Shown in pieces: positions 1 to 8,559 of a stretch of DNA of 64,000 nt. The notes under the pieces are model-generated. The model made no database searches and was not told where the DNA came from. It worked only from the letters and a program-made list of their open reading frames with translations. The stretch covers positions 346,124 to 410,123 of the forward strand of contig JBBRRA010000001.1 of assembly GCA_038225475.1 (NCBI GenBank), written 5' to 3'. Source of the stretch: Polymorphobacter_B sp038225475. Its GTDB lineage: Bacteria > Pseudomonadota > Alphaproteobacteria > Sphingomonadales > Sphingomonadaceae. Numbering within the stretch: position 1 is the first letter of the stretch; every line of letters begins with the position of its first letter. Both the position numbers and the translations under genes were made by a program.

Positions 1-1031
1 ACCGTCGCGGCCCACGGCGACGCGAACCGCGGATGCAGCCGCAGCAGCGCGCGGTTCGCGGCAACCGGCCAGCAGCCGTCGCGCGCCGTGCTGAATAGGA
101 TGCGCCCGGCCAGCAGCGCCACGACGATCATCGAATTGAAGATGGCGAGCGCGATGCCGAGGCTCATCACCGTGGCGAGCGTCGGACCGCCCGCCTGCGC
201 GATGAACGCCGGCAGCGGCTTCGCCGCCGTCATCAGCGCGTGCAGATCGGGCGCGCCGATCAGCACCGCCGCCACCGGCAGCACCTGAAGCACCGCAGCG
301 AGCCCCAGCGCGAGAAAGATCACCCGCGCGCTGGCGGTCGGCGCATTGTGCAGTTCCTCGCCAAAGCCCGCGACGCTGCCATAGCCGTTGAACGCATAGA
401 CCGCACCCGCCGCCGCCGTGCCGATTACCGCGATGCTGGCGGGCATCAACCCGCCCGGGGTTGCCATCACCGGGGTCAGCGCCGACGCCAGTGTCCGCGC
501 CGGATGGAGCAGGCCGAGCGCGGTCAGCACGGCAAGGCTCGCGACTTCGGTTGCCAGAAACAACCCCGTCAGCACGGCATTGACGCGCAGGTTGAGCGTC
601 GCCAGCCCGGTGACCATCAGCACCAGCGCCGCTGCCGTCGCCACCGGCGGCAGTCCCGGCAGCACCGCGCGCAGATAGGTGGCGGTGCCCAACCCCGACA
701 GCGCCAGCGCGATTGTCAGCCCGAACAGGCACAGCCCGAGCACGGCAAAGCCCCACAATGGCCCCGCCGCGCGCCCGACCATGGTATATTCTGCGCCGGT
801 TTCGGGGAACGCCGACACCAGCTCGGCATAGACGCACGCCATGATGACACCGAGCCCGACCGCCGCACCGAAGCACAGCAGCACCGACGTACCCGCCTGA
901 TGGATGACGTCTGAGCCGACGATGAACACCCCGATCGTCGGCGATAAGGCCGACAGGGTGACCATCAGCGCGCCGATGCTCCCCATCGATCGCTTCAGCT
1001 CTACCCCGTTCGCCGCCGCCGCTCGTGACAT
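1..1031 (-). CDS. APC family amino acid permease, cut by window edge
   Basis: About 343 codons are visible from an ATG at 1031, which is preceded by a GGGGG Shine-Dalgarno six bases upstream; the frame stays open to the window start, so the C-terminus is missing. The translation is strongly hydrophobic with repeated membrane segments. It begins MSRAAAANGVELKRSMGSIG and then shows the first-helix pattern LSALSPTIGVFIVGSD, typical of the amino acid-polyamine-organocation superfamily, followed by a Pro-Glu-Thr-Gly-Ala-Glu-Tyr loop (FPETGAEYTMVGR) usual after helix 2. It is likely an inner-membrane transporter of amino acids or amines; the substrate cannot be told. It is divergent from the patatin-like gene at 1165. 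Confidence 0.85.
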   Translation of the reverse strand, partial: MSRAAAANGVELKRSMGSIGALMVTLSALSPTIGVFIVGSDVIHQAGTSVLLCFGAAVGLGVIMACVYAELVSAFPETGAEYTMVGRAAGPLWGFAVLGLCLFGLTIALALSGLGTATYLRAVLPGLPPVATAAALVLMVTGLATLNLRVNAVLTGLFLATEVASLAVLTALGLLHPARTLASALTPVMATPGGLMPASIAVIGTAAAGAVYAFNGYGSVAGFGEELHNAPTASARVIFLALGLAAVLQVLPVAAVLIGAPDLHALMTAAKPLPAFIAQAGGPTLATVMSLGIALAIFNSMIVVALLAGRILFSTARDGCWPVAANRALLRLHPRFASPWAAT

Positions 1032-1164
1032 GCGTTACCCCCGCAATTCAACCCACGCCTGCGAACATGCCGGTTCGCACCGGCGGCGGCAATGGCACGC
1101 AGGCATGGCATCATGCCACTGGCTGGGTTATTGCCGATACCGACGGCACAGGGGGGAACAGCAT

Positions 1165-2280
1165 ATGGCGGGCCGGACGATAACGCTGCTGCTGCTGACC
1201 GCGGCGCTGCTTGCGGGGTGCGCGACGCGGCCGCACGATGCCGACGGCGACCTGCGGCTGGCGCTTGCCGCAAAGGTCCGCACCACCGACGCCAAGGGCG
1301 TGCCACTGGCCAAGCTTCAGGCACCGGTCGTCCATGCCATCGGCAACCGCCACAGCGTCCTTGTGCTGTCGGGCGGCGGATCGGACGGCGCATTCGGCGC
1401 GGGCGTGCTCAACGGCTGGAGCGAGCTTGGCACGCGCCCGCAGTTCGATGTCGTGACCGGGGTTTCAACCGGCGCGCTGATGGCGACGCTGGCGTTCCTT
1501 GGCCCAAGCTATGACGCGCAGCTGCGGACATTCTATACGCAGAGCACCAACGACGACATTTATAAGTCGCGCGGCATCTTCGGCCTGCTCAAGGGGTCGC
1601 TGTACAACCGCGGCCCGCTCGAGCTGGCGATCGCCAATGCGATTACCGACGAAGTGCTCGACCAGGTCGCCGCCGAACATGCGCGCGGGCGGCGCCTGTA
1701 TGTGGCGACCACCAATCTCGATCGCGGCGTCCAGGTCGCATGGGACATGGGCAAGATCGCGAGCAGCAAATCGCCCGGCCGCCTCGCGCTGTATCGCAGC
1801 ATCCTTGCCGCGTCGGCGGCGATCCCGGCGGTGTTCGAGCCGGTCTATATCAAATCGGTCGATGAAACCCCGGCGCTGCATGTCGATGGCGGCGTCAAGT
1901 CGGCCGTGCTGTTCCAGTCGTTCATGATCGATGACAAGTCGCACGACCAGCACGTCTGGACGATCGTCAACAGCCGCATCGGCTATGCGCGCACCGACGG
2001 GCTGTCGGGTGCCAACGCCAACAAGCTGGTGGCGCGGTCGATCTCCGAGATGTTGCGCGCTGTGATGGAGAATACGGTATTCCGCACCTATGTCCGCGCC
2101 AAGTCGGGCGGTGCGGAGTTCCACCTTGCGTTCATCCCCGACGAGGTCGAGGAAACCGACCCGATCGAGTTCAAGCCGCCCGAAATGACCCGGTTGTACG
2201 AGGCGGGCCGCGCGTGGGTGAAGGCGAACCGCTGGGCCTCCGAACCGCCCCGGCTCGAGAAGTTCGAGCGCGTCAAATAA
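1165..2280 (+). CDS. patatin-like phospholipase lipoprotein
   Basis: The 371-residue product starts MAGRTITLLLLTAALLAGC, a lipoprotein signal with lipobox LAGC (Cys19), so it is probably anchored to a membrane facing the periplasm. The patatin fold marks are present in order: an oxyanion loop SGGGSDGAFG near residues 69-78, the nucleophile elbow GVSTG with Ser101, and the DGG motif with Asp231 completing a Ser-Asp dyad. The family hydrolyses acyl ester bonds of phospholipids. The open frame extends upstream to 904, but the ATG at 1165 has a GGGGGGAA Shine-Dalgarno and begins exactly at the signal peptide, so this start was chosen. It is monocistronic. The lipid substrate is unknown. Confidence 0.88.
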   Translation: MAGRTITLLLLTAALLAGCATRPHDADGDLRLALAAKVRTTDAKGVPLAKLQAPVVHAIGNRHSVLVLSGGGSDGAFGAGVLNGWSELGTRPQFDVVTGVSTGALMATLAFLGPSYDAQLRTFYTQSTNDDIYKSRGIFGLLKGSLYNRGPLELAIANAITDEVLDQVAAEHARGRRLYVATTNLDRGVQVAWDMGKIASSKSPGRLALYRSILAASAAIPAVFEPVYIKSVDETPALHVDGGVKSAVLFQSFMIDDKSHDQHVWTIVNSRIGYARTDGLSGANANKLVARSISEMLRAVMENTVFRTYVRAKSGGAEFHLAFIPDEVEETDPIEFKPPEMTRLYEAGRAWVKANRWASEPPRLEKFERVK

Positions 2281-2287
2281 CGCCGCC

Positions 2288-4033
2288 TCAGCCGATGCGG
2301 TAAATCTTGACCTGGTAACTGCTGCCGAATGCACCGAGCTGGTCGCTGAACTTGCCCGCCGCATCGAGCGCATGCGTCGCGCCAAGCTGCGTATGGCCGG
2401 GGCGGTAGTGATCGTTGCTGTCGTACACGACCGTCGCGGTCTTGCCCGCCAGCCCGTCGAGCGCGAAGCCGAACGTCGCGCCGGTTGCCGAGCGAGCGTC
2501 GGACTGCGCCAGCACATAGGTCGCGTCCGGCCCGGCCTTCACCAGCACGCGCCCCGGCACCGCACTGTCGCTGGTTGTGAGCACGACATCGCCGTTGTGG
2601 CAGCTTTCGGCGGTGAACCACTGGCCTGACGTCACCTGCTTGATTGCCGAATTGATCCGCCGCAGCGAACACATGCCGAGCGTGCGCGCATTGAGCACGT
2701 GCGCAAAGCGCAGCACGTTGCCGTTGACGTGCGTCAGGTTCGCCTGCACCGCGAGCGCCCCCGGAGTCCCCTGCCCGCCAAGGCAATAGCTGTTGTCGGT
2801 GCTGTCATGGCAGAAATACTGGATGCCGTGTGCGCCCGCGATGATCGTCATCCAGACGCTGGCGTTGACCTCCTCGGGCGTCGCGCGCATTTCATTGCCC
2901 TGAACGACGCACAGGTTGACCGACACCACGCAGTTGTTGTTGTGCGCGCCGCCGCCGCCGCCGATCGTCACGGTGACCTTTTCGCCGGTCGCGGTGGCGG
3001 GCTTGTCGAGCACCGCATGCGCGGCATCGGTGACGGCGGCGATCTTTGCACCCTTGGGGATGCCCGGCCCGGTGACCGTCAGCCCGATCCAGCTGCGGGT
3101 GAACCGCGTCCAGTCGTAATTGCTGGTCAGCGTCGTCGATCCGGCGGCGACGCTTGCCGCCATGAAGCTGACCGATCCCGACGAACCGAAATTATCGGTG
3201 CCGCTTTCGACGAACGGCCACATCGGCTTGCCCGGCGGGATATTGTCGAACAGCGCCTGCACCGTAAGCCCCTGCAGGAACAGCGCGTCGTTCGGCACCG
3301 AGACAAAGTCCGACCCGCCGGTCTTCAGGATCGCCGCATACCATGGCAGCGTCATCGCATAGAGGTCGAACGACACGATGCCGAGCGCGCTTGCCGCCGC
3401 AACCTGATCGGCATGACAGGCCTCGGTTCCCGGAAACTGCGGGATCAACGGCCAGAATACGAAATTGTCGAGCACCGGGCGCGTCGGGTCTTTCGCGGTC
3501 ATCCCGGCGACGGCGGTCGGCACCATGTTGATCCGCATTTGCGGCGGCATGCTGGTGCTGTCGCACAGCGGCTCGTCGCCGATATTATAGCCGATGAAGC
3601 TGCTGTCGGCATGCTGCCTGGCGATCAGCGCGAGGATCGACGCGACGCTGTCGGGGGCCGGTGCCACTGCGTCGTACGGCGTCGTCACCGCGCCGATCAA
3701 ATAGATGCCGTGCGCCTTGACCGCGGCAAGTTCGCCGTCGTCGCTGCCGAAGCGTTCGGGCCACGGCGTGCCGCCGCCGTTCGACCCCGCGGTGCCGAGG
3801 ATGATGTTCATATTTTCGCCCTTCACCGCTTCCGAAACGGTCGCATAGCGCCCGCCTAGCCGTGCGATGGGGTTTTGGTACCAGACTGCAATCGGGAAGA
3901 AATCGGCGCTTTTGGGCGGCCCGTTCGCCCACGGGTACGACGGCGGCGGCGGCGGCGTCACCGGCGCCTCGGGCCCGGCATAGCACGACCGCGGCAGCAT
4001 CAGCATCAGTGCCAGCATGATCTTGTGCAACAT
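2288..4033 (-). CDS. secreted glycoside-hydrolase-like protein of unknown substrate
   Basis: The 581-residue product has an N-terminal export signal (MLHKIMLALMLMLP, possible lipobox-like Cys17), a proline-rich linker (residues 24-32) and then a region that looks like a TIM-barrel hydrolase: FPIAVWYQNP near 46-55, YLIGAVTTPYD near 111-121, and GYNIGDEPLCD near 148-158, where Glu154 sits as the acid/base does in clan-A glycosidases. A central insert rich in Gly, Ser and Thr (about 290-380) and a C-terminal beta-rich part follow. I recognise no specific family, so the enzyme class is an inference from local pattern. The ATG at 4033 was chosen because it begins the signal peptide; the frame runs further upstream but only across the antisense of the next gene. 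It is divergent from the SDR at 4146. Confidence 0.7.
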   Translation of the reverse strand: MLHKIMLALMLMLPRSCYAGPEAPVTPPPPPSYPWANGPPKSADFFPIAVWYQNPIARLGGRYATVSEAVKGENMNIILGTAGSNGGGTPWPERFGSDDGELAAVKAHGIYLIGAVTTPYDAVAPAPDSVASILALIARQHADSSFIGYNIGDEPLCDSTSMPPQMRINMVPTAVAGMTAKDPTRPVLDNFVFWPLIPQFPGTEACHADQVAAASALGIVSFDLYAMTLPWYAAILKTGGSDFVSVPNDALFLQGLTVQALFDNIPPGKPMWPFVESGTDNFGSSGSVSFMAASVAAGSTTLTSNYDWTRFTRSWIGLTVTGPGIPKGAKIAAVTDAAHAVLDKPATATGEKVTVTIGGGGGAHNNNCVVSVNLCVVQGNEMRATPEEVNASVWMTIIAGAHGIQYFCHDSTDNSYCLGGQGTPGALAVQANLTHVNGNVLRFAHVLNARTLGMCSLRRINSAIKQVTSGQWFTAESCHNGDVVLTTSDSAVPGRVLVKAGPDATYVLAQSDARSATGATFGFALDGLAGKTATVVYDSNDHYRPGHTQLGATHALDAAGKFSDQLGAFGSSYQVKIYRIG

Positions 4034-4145
4034 GATGCAGCGTATATCAGCCGATGATGACGGCCGAATAGCCCCCATTCCGAGTGGACGCCACCGGCGC
4101 GACGCGGCACAACACCCCCAAACAATCGTCTGGGGAGACTTCGAC

Positions 4146-4925
4146 ATGGCAGACCTGACCGGCAAGACCGCGTTCATCACCGGCGCAGGCAGCGGCATCG
4201 GCCGCGCCGCCGCGCTGATGTTCGCCAAGGCGGGTGCGCATGTGCTGGCGTTCGACCTGACCGACGCGGTGCATGCCACCGCGCAGGCCGCGCACGGCAA
4301 TGTCGTGGCGATCACTGGCGACGTCGGCGACAAGGCGTCGGTCGATGCCGCGGTTGCACGCGCCGTCGCGGATTTCGGCGGCCTCGACATCGCGTTCGCC
4401 AATGCCGGCATCGGCGGCGGCATGAAGACGCTGCTCGACCTCGAGGTCGATGAATGGAATGCCGTGCTCCGGGTCAACCTCGTTGGCGCGTTCCTGACGC
4501 TGCAGGCGGCGGCGCGCATCATGGTGCCCGCCGGCCACGGCTCGATCATCTGCACCGCGAGCGTTGCGGGGATCCGTTCGGGCGCGGGCGGCATGCCGTA
4601 CAGCGCGAGCAAGGCCGGCGTCATCAACATGGTGCAAACCGCCGCGAACCAGCTTGCCGGAACCGGCGTGCGGGTCAACGCGGTCTGCCCCGGCCTGACC
4701 GAAACCGGCATGACCCAGGCATGGTTCGACGGCGCGCGGGCACGCGGTACCGAGCATAAACTGGGGCAACTGAACCCGCTCAAGCGCGCCGCCGGGCCCG
4801 AGGAGATCGCTGCCGTCGCGATGTTCCTCGCATCCGACGCTGCAAGCTATGTCAACGGCCAGGCGATCGCCGTCGATGGCGGCCTGAGTAGCAGCCACCC
4901 GACGGTGCCGGGCAAGATGGCCTAG
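4146..4925 (+). CDS. SDR family NAD(P)-dependent oxidoreductase
   Basis: This is a 259-residue classical short-chain dehydrogenase/reductase. It has the cofactor motif TGAGSGIG at residues 12-19, an aspartate after beta strand 2 (AFDLTD) suggesting NAD preference, the NAG motif (FANAGIGGG), a catalytic Ser in TASVAGIRSG, and the YSASK catalytic Tyr-Lys pair. The C-terminus ends with the substrate-loop pattern VCPGLTETGM and the usual FLASDAASYVNGQAIAVDGG. The ATG at 4146 follows a GGGGAGAC Shine-Dalgarno. Its stop overlaps the stop of the convergent DUF3833 lipoprotein gene by four bases (CTAG). The substrate cannot be predicted. Confidence 0.93.
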   Translation: MADLTGKTAFITGAGSGIGRAAALMFAKAGAHVLAFDLTDAVHATAQAAHGNVVAITGDVGDKASVDAAVARAVADFGGLDIAFANAGIGGGMKTLLDLEVDEWNAVLRVNLVGAFLTLQAAARIMVPAGHGSIICTASVAGIRSGAGGMPYSASKAGVINMVQTAANQLAGTGVRVNAVCPGLTETGMTQAWFDGARARGTEHKLGQLNPLKRAAGPEEIAAVAMFLASDAASYVNGQAIAVDGGLSSSHPTVPGKMA

Positions 4926-5416
4926 CCGACCCGGCGGATCGTCTCGTCGAGCACCGCCACCGGCACCCCGAGTTTTGCGATGGCCATGTGGTTTTGCGCC
5001 ACCTGCCCGTCTGCCGACAGGATGAGCCACTGGTCGGCAACCAGCCCGCGCTTCATGGGAAAATGCAGGTGCAGGCGGTTGCCGCGGACGTCGCCGCTGA
5101 CCGGCCCGGCGGCGTCACTCAACGTGCCAGCATAGCGCCCGGGCGCGACCTCGTGGATGCGCCACTCGCGCTGCTCGGGCTTGGCGCTTGCCCCCGTCAC
5201 AGTCTGGTCGAGCACCAGCGTACCGTCGGGTTCGACATGGCCGTGGCCCTCGACCACCGTCGTCTTCGCCGCCGCGAACAGGATTTTAAGCCGCCCGTCG
5301 CCATGCGTCGCGCCGTTGAAGAACGCCGCCGCATCGAAACGCGGCGCGGTGGCGGTGGCCTGTGGCGGCGCATGCGCGCAGGCGGCGAGGGGCAGGAGAA
5401 GGAGAATATATCGCAT
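4922..5416 (-). CDS. DUF3833-type lipoprotein
   Basis: The 164-residue product begins MRYILLLLPLAACAH, a short lipoprotein signal with lipobox LAAC (Cys13). The mature part begins with FFNGATHGDGRLKILF, continues with a strand pattern including EGHGHVEPDGTLVLDQTV, and has a late RLHLHFPMKRGLVADQWLILSADG segment; this layout matches the DUF3833 family of small periplasmic lipoproteins as I know it. No catalytic role is known for the family. The gene is convergent with the SDR gene, overlapping it by four bases at the stops, and has an AT-richer intergenic region upstream. Confidence 0.75.
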   Translation of the reverse strand: MRYILLLLPLAACAHAPPQATATAPRFDAAAFFNGATHGDGRLKILFAAAKTTVVEGHGHVEPDGTLVLDQTVTGASAKPEQREWRIHEVAPGRYAGTLSDAAGPVSGDVRGNRLHLHFPMKRGLVADQWLILSADGQVAQNHMAIAKLGVPVAVLDETIRRVG

Positions 5417-5670
5417 CGCGTGCCAACGTACCGCGCGGGCGTTGGTTCAGAGGTCGGCTGCAGACGAGCGTTGAGTAGGCAAAGCGCGCGCTTCCAAGTC
5501 GAACAATACTACCCCCTATGACCGTTATTGTCCCGCAATGGCAGTGACTTCGCCGAAATATGGACGGAGCGGCCTAAGTTATGGTTAGTAATTGACTAAG
5601 ACGCTGTTTTTCCCTAGTAATTCGGCTAGAACGCATCGTGATCGACTGATCGTCAACGGGGGCAATCGAC
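5417..5670. other. AT-richer divergent intergenic region
   Basis: These 254 bases separate the divergent DUF3833 lipoprotein and PEP-CTERM genes and are visibly richer in A and T than the flanking genes. They should hold both promoters. A GGGGGCAAT Shine-Dalgarno lies just before the ATG at 5671. I could not place convincing -35 and -10 pairs, and no coding sequence is apparent. Confidence 0.4.
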
Positions 5671-6342
5671 ATGGCATTCCGACATCTGCTTGCAGCATCG
5701 ATCACAATGATGGCAGCGTTGCCCGCGCAAGCAACCGTGACGGTCTATACCGACAAAACGAGCTTCCTCACCGCAGCTGTCAATCCAGCGTCGGATACAT
5801 TCGACGATCTATTGCGGTTCGCCGGCTACGGCAAAACGCTGACGCGCAGCGCGGGCGGCTATACTTACACGGCGACGGCGGATTTCTTTCTCTTCGGTGC
5901 AAGTCTTGGGTCGCCAATCGATAAGTGGCTCCAGGGCGCGAGCAGCATCATCACGCTCAATGGTTTCTCGCCCGGAATCAGTTCTTTCGCGGGCAATTTT
6001 TTCAACGATGACGGCTCTGATACGTTTCTGCCGGGCGGCGACATCAGGATCGTGGTGACCGACTCGACCGGCAGCTTCACACAGTTAATCACCAACGCGA
6101 CCGTCGACGGCTTCTTCGGCTTCGTCTCAGACGGCATCATCAGCCAGATCACCGTCAAGTCGATCGCAGGCAGCACCGGGATATTGGGCGAACCGGCGAT
6201 CAACAACCTTACCCTCGGTGCCATCCGGGCGGTCGATTCGGTGCCGGAGCCTGCAGCATGGGCAATGCTGCTGACCGGGTTCGGAATGCTGGGCTGTGCC
6301 GGGCGAGCGCGTCGCGGCAGCGAGCAAACCGTCCGCGCCTGA
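5671..6342 (+). CDS. PEP-CTERM (PEPxxWA) sorted exoprotein
   Basis: The 223-residue product begins with a signal peptide (MAFRHLLAASITMMAALPAQA) and ends with the sorting signal VPEPAAWAMLLTGFGMLG followed by a basic tail (RARRG). This is the tripartite PEP-CTERM form common in sphingomonads. The family is exported and then processed by exosortase XrtA-type transpeptidases, usually linked to exopolysaccharide. The mature body is beta-rich, with FDDLLRF, GFSPGISSFAGNFF and a DSTGSFTQLITNATVDGFFGFVSD stretch that I read as a carbohydrate-binding-like sandwich. No exosortase gene is in this window. The start is supported by a GGGGG Shine-Dalgarno. Confidence 0.88.
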   Translation: MAFRHLLAASITMMAALPAQATVTVYTDKTSFLTAAVNPASDTFDDLLRFAGYGKTLTRSAGGYTYTATADFFLFGASLGSPIDKWLQGASSIITLNGFSPGISSFAGNFFNDDGSDTFLPGGDIRIVVTDSTGSFTQLITNATVDGFFGFVSDGIISQITVKSIAGSTGILGEPAINNLTLGAIRAVDSVPEPAAWAMLLTGFGMLGCAGRARRGSEQTVRA

Positions 6343-6376
6343 GCCGCGTTCGCGGCGCGACAGGTAGCTCGCCGCT

Positions 6377-7141
6377 TTAAACCCCCAACGCCTCGCGAGC
6401 CGCTGCCATCGTCGCATAATGCGTCATGTCGAGGTGCAGCGGCGTTACCGACACAAAGCCTTCGTGCATCGCCTTGAGGTCGGTTTCGTGCCCTGGTGCG
6501 TCGACTTCGCGGCCATAGCCGAACCAATAGTAGGGGAAGCCGCGTGGATCGGTGCGGGCGTCGATGGCGATGTGGCCATAGTCGCGCAGCCCCTGTTCGG
6601 TAACCCGGACGCCCTTGACCTGCGCGGCGGCGATCGGCGGGAAGTTGATGTTCATCAGCACGCCCGGCGCCCAGTCGATGCCGATCAGCCGCCGGATGAT
6701 GTCGGCCCCGGTCGCAGTGGCGGCGTCGAAGCTTTCCTTGCCGGCGCTATAGTCCGCCATCTGCTGGCTGAGCGCGATCGAGCGGATGCCGGCAAGGCAC
6801 CCCTCCATCGCCGCCGACACGGTGCCCGAATAGGTGACGTCCTCGGCCAAGTTGCCGCCACGATTGACGCCCGACAGCAGCAGGTCAGGGCGGTAGTCCT
6901 GCATGACCTGCCCGATCGCCATCATCACGCTGTCGGTCGGCGTGCCGCGCACCGCAAACCGCTTGTCGCTGTATTTGCGCAGGCGGATGGGGGCGGTCAG
7001 CGTCAGCGAATGGCCGGCGCCCGACTGCTCCTCGGCGGGCGCAACGACCCAGACATCGTCGGACAATTGCGCCGCGATCGCCTCGAGTGCCTTCAGGCCG
7101 GGGGCCTCGATGCCGTCGTCGTTGGTGAGCAGGATGCGCAT
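6377..7141 (-). CDS. surE: 5'/3'-nucleotidase SurE
   Basis: The 254-residue product begins MRILLTNDDGIEAPGLKAL, the SurE signature in which NDDG provides two metal-binding aspartates. The rest fits: SGAGHSLTL (Ser ligand loop), a GTPTDSVMMAIG segment, and SGVNRGGNLAEDVTYSGTVSAAMEG. SurE is a divalent-metal-dependent cytoplasmic phosphatase of nucleoside monophosphates and belongs to a stationary-phase survival group. The length is normal. It lies two bases downstream of serS and is co-transcribed with it, an arrangement common in alphaproteobacteria. Confidence 0.96.
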   Translation of the reverse strand: MRILLTNDDGIEAPGLKALEAIAAQLSDDVWVVAPAEEQSGAGHSLTLTAPIRLRKYSDKRFAVRGTPTDSVMMAIGQVMQDYRPDLLLSGVNRGGNLAEDVTYSGTVSAAMEGCLAGIRSIALSQQMADYSAGKESFDAATATGADIIRRLIGIDWAPGVLMNINFPPIAAAQVKGVRVTEQGLRDYGHIAIDARTDPRGFPYYWFGYGREVDAPGHETDLKAMHEGFVSVTPLHLDMTHYATMAAAREALGV

Positions 7142-7143
7142 GA

Positions 7144-8427
7144 CTATCCGTTCGGTTCGAGGCGGGTAATGCCGCCCATATACTGGTGGAGCACGTCGGG
7201 CACGATCACGCTGCCGTCCGCCTGCTGATAATTCTCGAGGACCGCGACCAGCGCGCGGCCGACCGCGAGCGCCGAGCCGTTGAGCGTGTGGACGAACCCG
7301 CGCGTGCCCTTCTCGCCCTTGGCACGAAAGCGCGTATCCATCCGCCGGGCCTGGAAATCGCCGCAGTCCGAACAGCTCGAAATCTCGCGGTACGCGCCCT
7401 GCCCCGGCAGCCAGACGTCGAGGTCATAGGTCTTGCGCGCCGAGAACCCCATGTCGCCGGCGCACAGCAGCATCCGCCGGTACGGCAGCCCGAGCCGGTC
7501 AAGGATCGTCTCGGCACACGCGGTCATGCGTTCATGCTCGGCCTCGGCGTGGTCGGGCGCGGTGATCGAGACCAGCTCGACCTTGTCGAATTGATGCTGG
7601 CGGATCAGCCCGCGCGTGTCGCGCCCCGCCGACCCGGCTTCGGAGCGGAAGCACGGCGTCAGCGCGGTGAACCGCAGCGGGAGGTTAGCGACGTCGAGGA
7701 TCTGGCCGCGCACAAGGTTGGTCAGCGACACTTCGGCAGTCGGGATGAGGTAGCGGCCGTCGGTGGTCTTGAACAGGTCGTCTTCGAACTTGGGCAATTG
7801 CCCGGTGCCGAACAGCGCCTCGGGCCGCACCAGCAGCGGCGGCGCGACCTCGGTATAGCCGAACTCGGCCGAATGCACGTCGATCATATACTGGCCGAGC
7901 GCGCGGTGCAGCCGCGCGAGCGGGCCCTTCAGAACGGCAAACCGCGCCCCGGCAATAGCGGCCGCCGCCTCGGGATCATAACCGAGACGAAGCGCGAGCG
8001 TATCGTGTTCGAGCGGGGTAAAGTCGAAGGTGCGGGGTGTGCCGCGCGTGTGGACGATGACGTTGGCGGTTTCGTCCGGCCCGTCGGGGACATCGGCGGC
8101 GGGGATGTTGGGGAGCGTGACGAGTTCGATCTCGATCCGTTCGAGCCCCGCACGTTCCACTAGTTCGAGAGTCGCTGCGCTCTCCTTCAATTGGAGAACG
8201 CGGGCCATCAGGTCCAACGCATCGTCCTCGCGATTGGCGGCTTTCGCTGCACCGACATCGCGCGATAGCTTGTTACGCTCTGCGAGCAGTTGCTGAAGTT
8301 CGGTTTGCGTTTTGCGGGTCGTCGCGTCGGCGGCAACGACCGTCGCCGCGTTTGTAGCCATCCCTCTCCGTGCCAGCCCAGTAGCGAACGCCTCTGGATC
8401 GGCGCGGATGGCTTTGATGTCGTGCAT
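7144..8427 (-). CDS. serS: seryl-tRNA synthetase
   Basis: The 427-residue class II aminoacyl-tRNA synthetase charges tRNA-Ser. It begins MHDIKAIRADPEAFATGLARRG, the usual SerRS opening, followed by the long antiparallel coiled-coil tRNA-binding arm (about residues 30-105, rich in Gln, Leu and Lys). The catalytic core shows motif 2 as FRSEAGSAGRDTRGLIRQHQF and motif 3 as NGSALAVGRALVAVLENY. The open frame has an upstream ATG at 8466, but the family start is at 8427. It is first gene of the serS-surE unit and divergent from the zinc-ribbon gene at 8560. Confidence 0.97.
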   Translation of the reverse strand: MHDIKAIRADPEAFATGLARRGMATNAATVVAADATTRKTQTELQQLLAERNKLSRDVGAAKAANREDDALDLMARVLQLKESAATLELVERAGLERIEIELVTLPNIPAADVPDGPDETANVIVHTRGTPRTFDFTPLEHDTLALRLGYDPEAAAAIAGARFAVLKGPLARLHRALGQYMIDVHSAEFGYTEVAPPLLVRPEALFGTGQLPKFEDDLFKTTDGRYLIPTAEVSLTNLVRGQILDVANLPLRFTALTPCFRSEAGSAGRDTRGLIRQHQFDKVELVSITAPDHAEAEHERMTACAETILDRLGLPYRRMLLCAGDMGFSARKTYDLDVWLPGQGAYREISSCSDCGDFQARRMDTRFRAKGEKGTRGFVHTLNGSALAVGRALVAVLENYQQADGSVIVPDVLHQYMGGITRLEPNG

Positions 8428-8559
8428 GGCGGGGACGCTATGCCGGGGCGTGGCGGTGCGGGTCAAGCCGGGTGGGCAAACAGCCGGTACGCCGACCGGC
8501 TTCGGGTCGCCCCGCTAAGCCCCTACCCTCGGCCTCGCCCTGCCGCTACAAATGCACGC

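Noticed and set aside
240..914. 224-codon plus-strand frame at the window start
   Set aside because: It is antisense to the APC permease and rich in Arg, His and Gln, typical of shadow frames.
4034..4783. N-terminal extension of the secreted hydrolase-like frame
   Set aside because: It reads antisense to the SDR gene and would place the signal peptide in the middle of the protein.
6343..6356. Hairpin GCCGCG/CGCGGC after the PEP-CTERM gene
   Set aside because: The loop is too small or the stem only five pairs, and there is no T-run; not a credible terminator.
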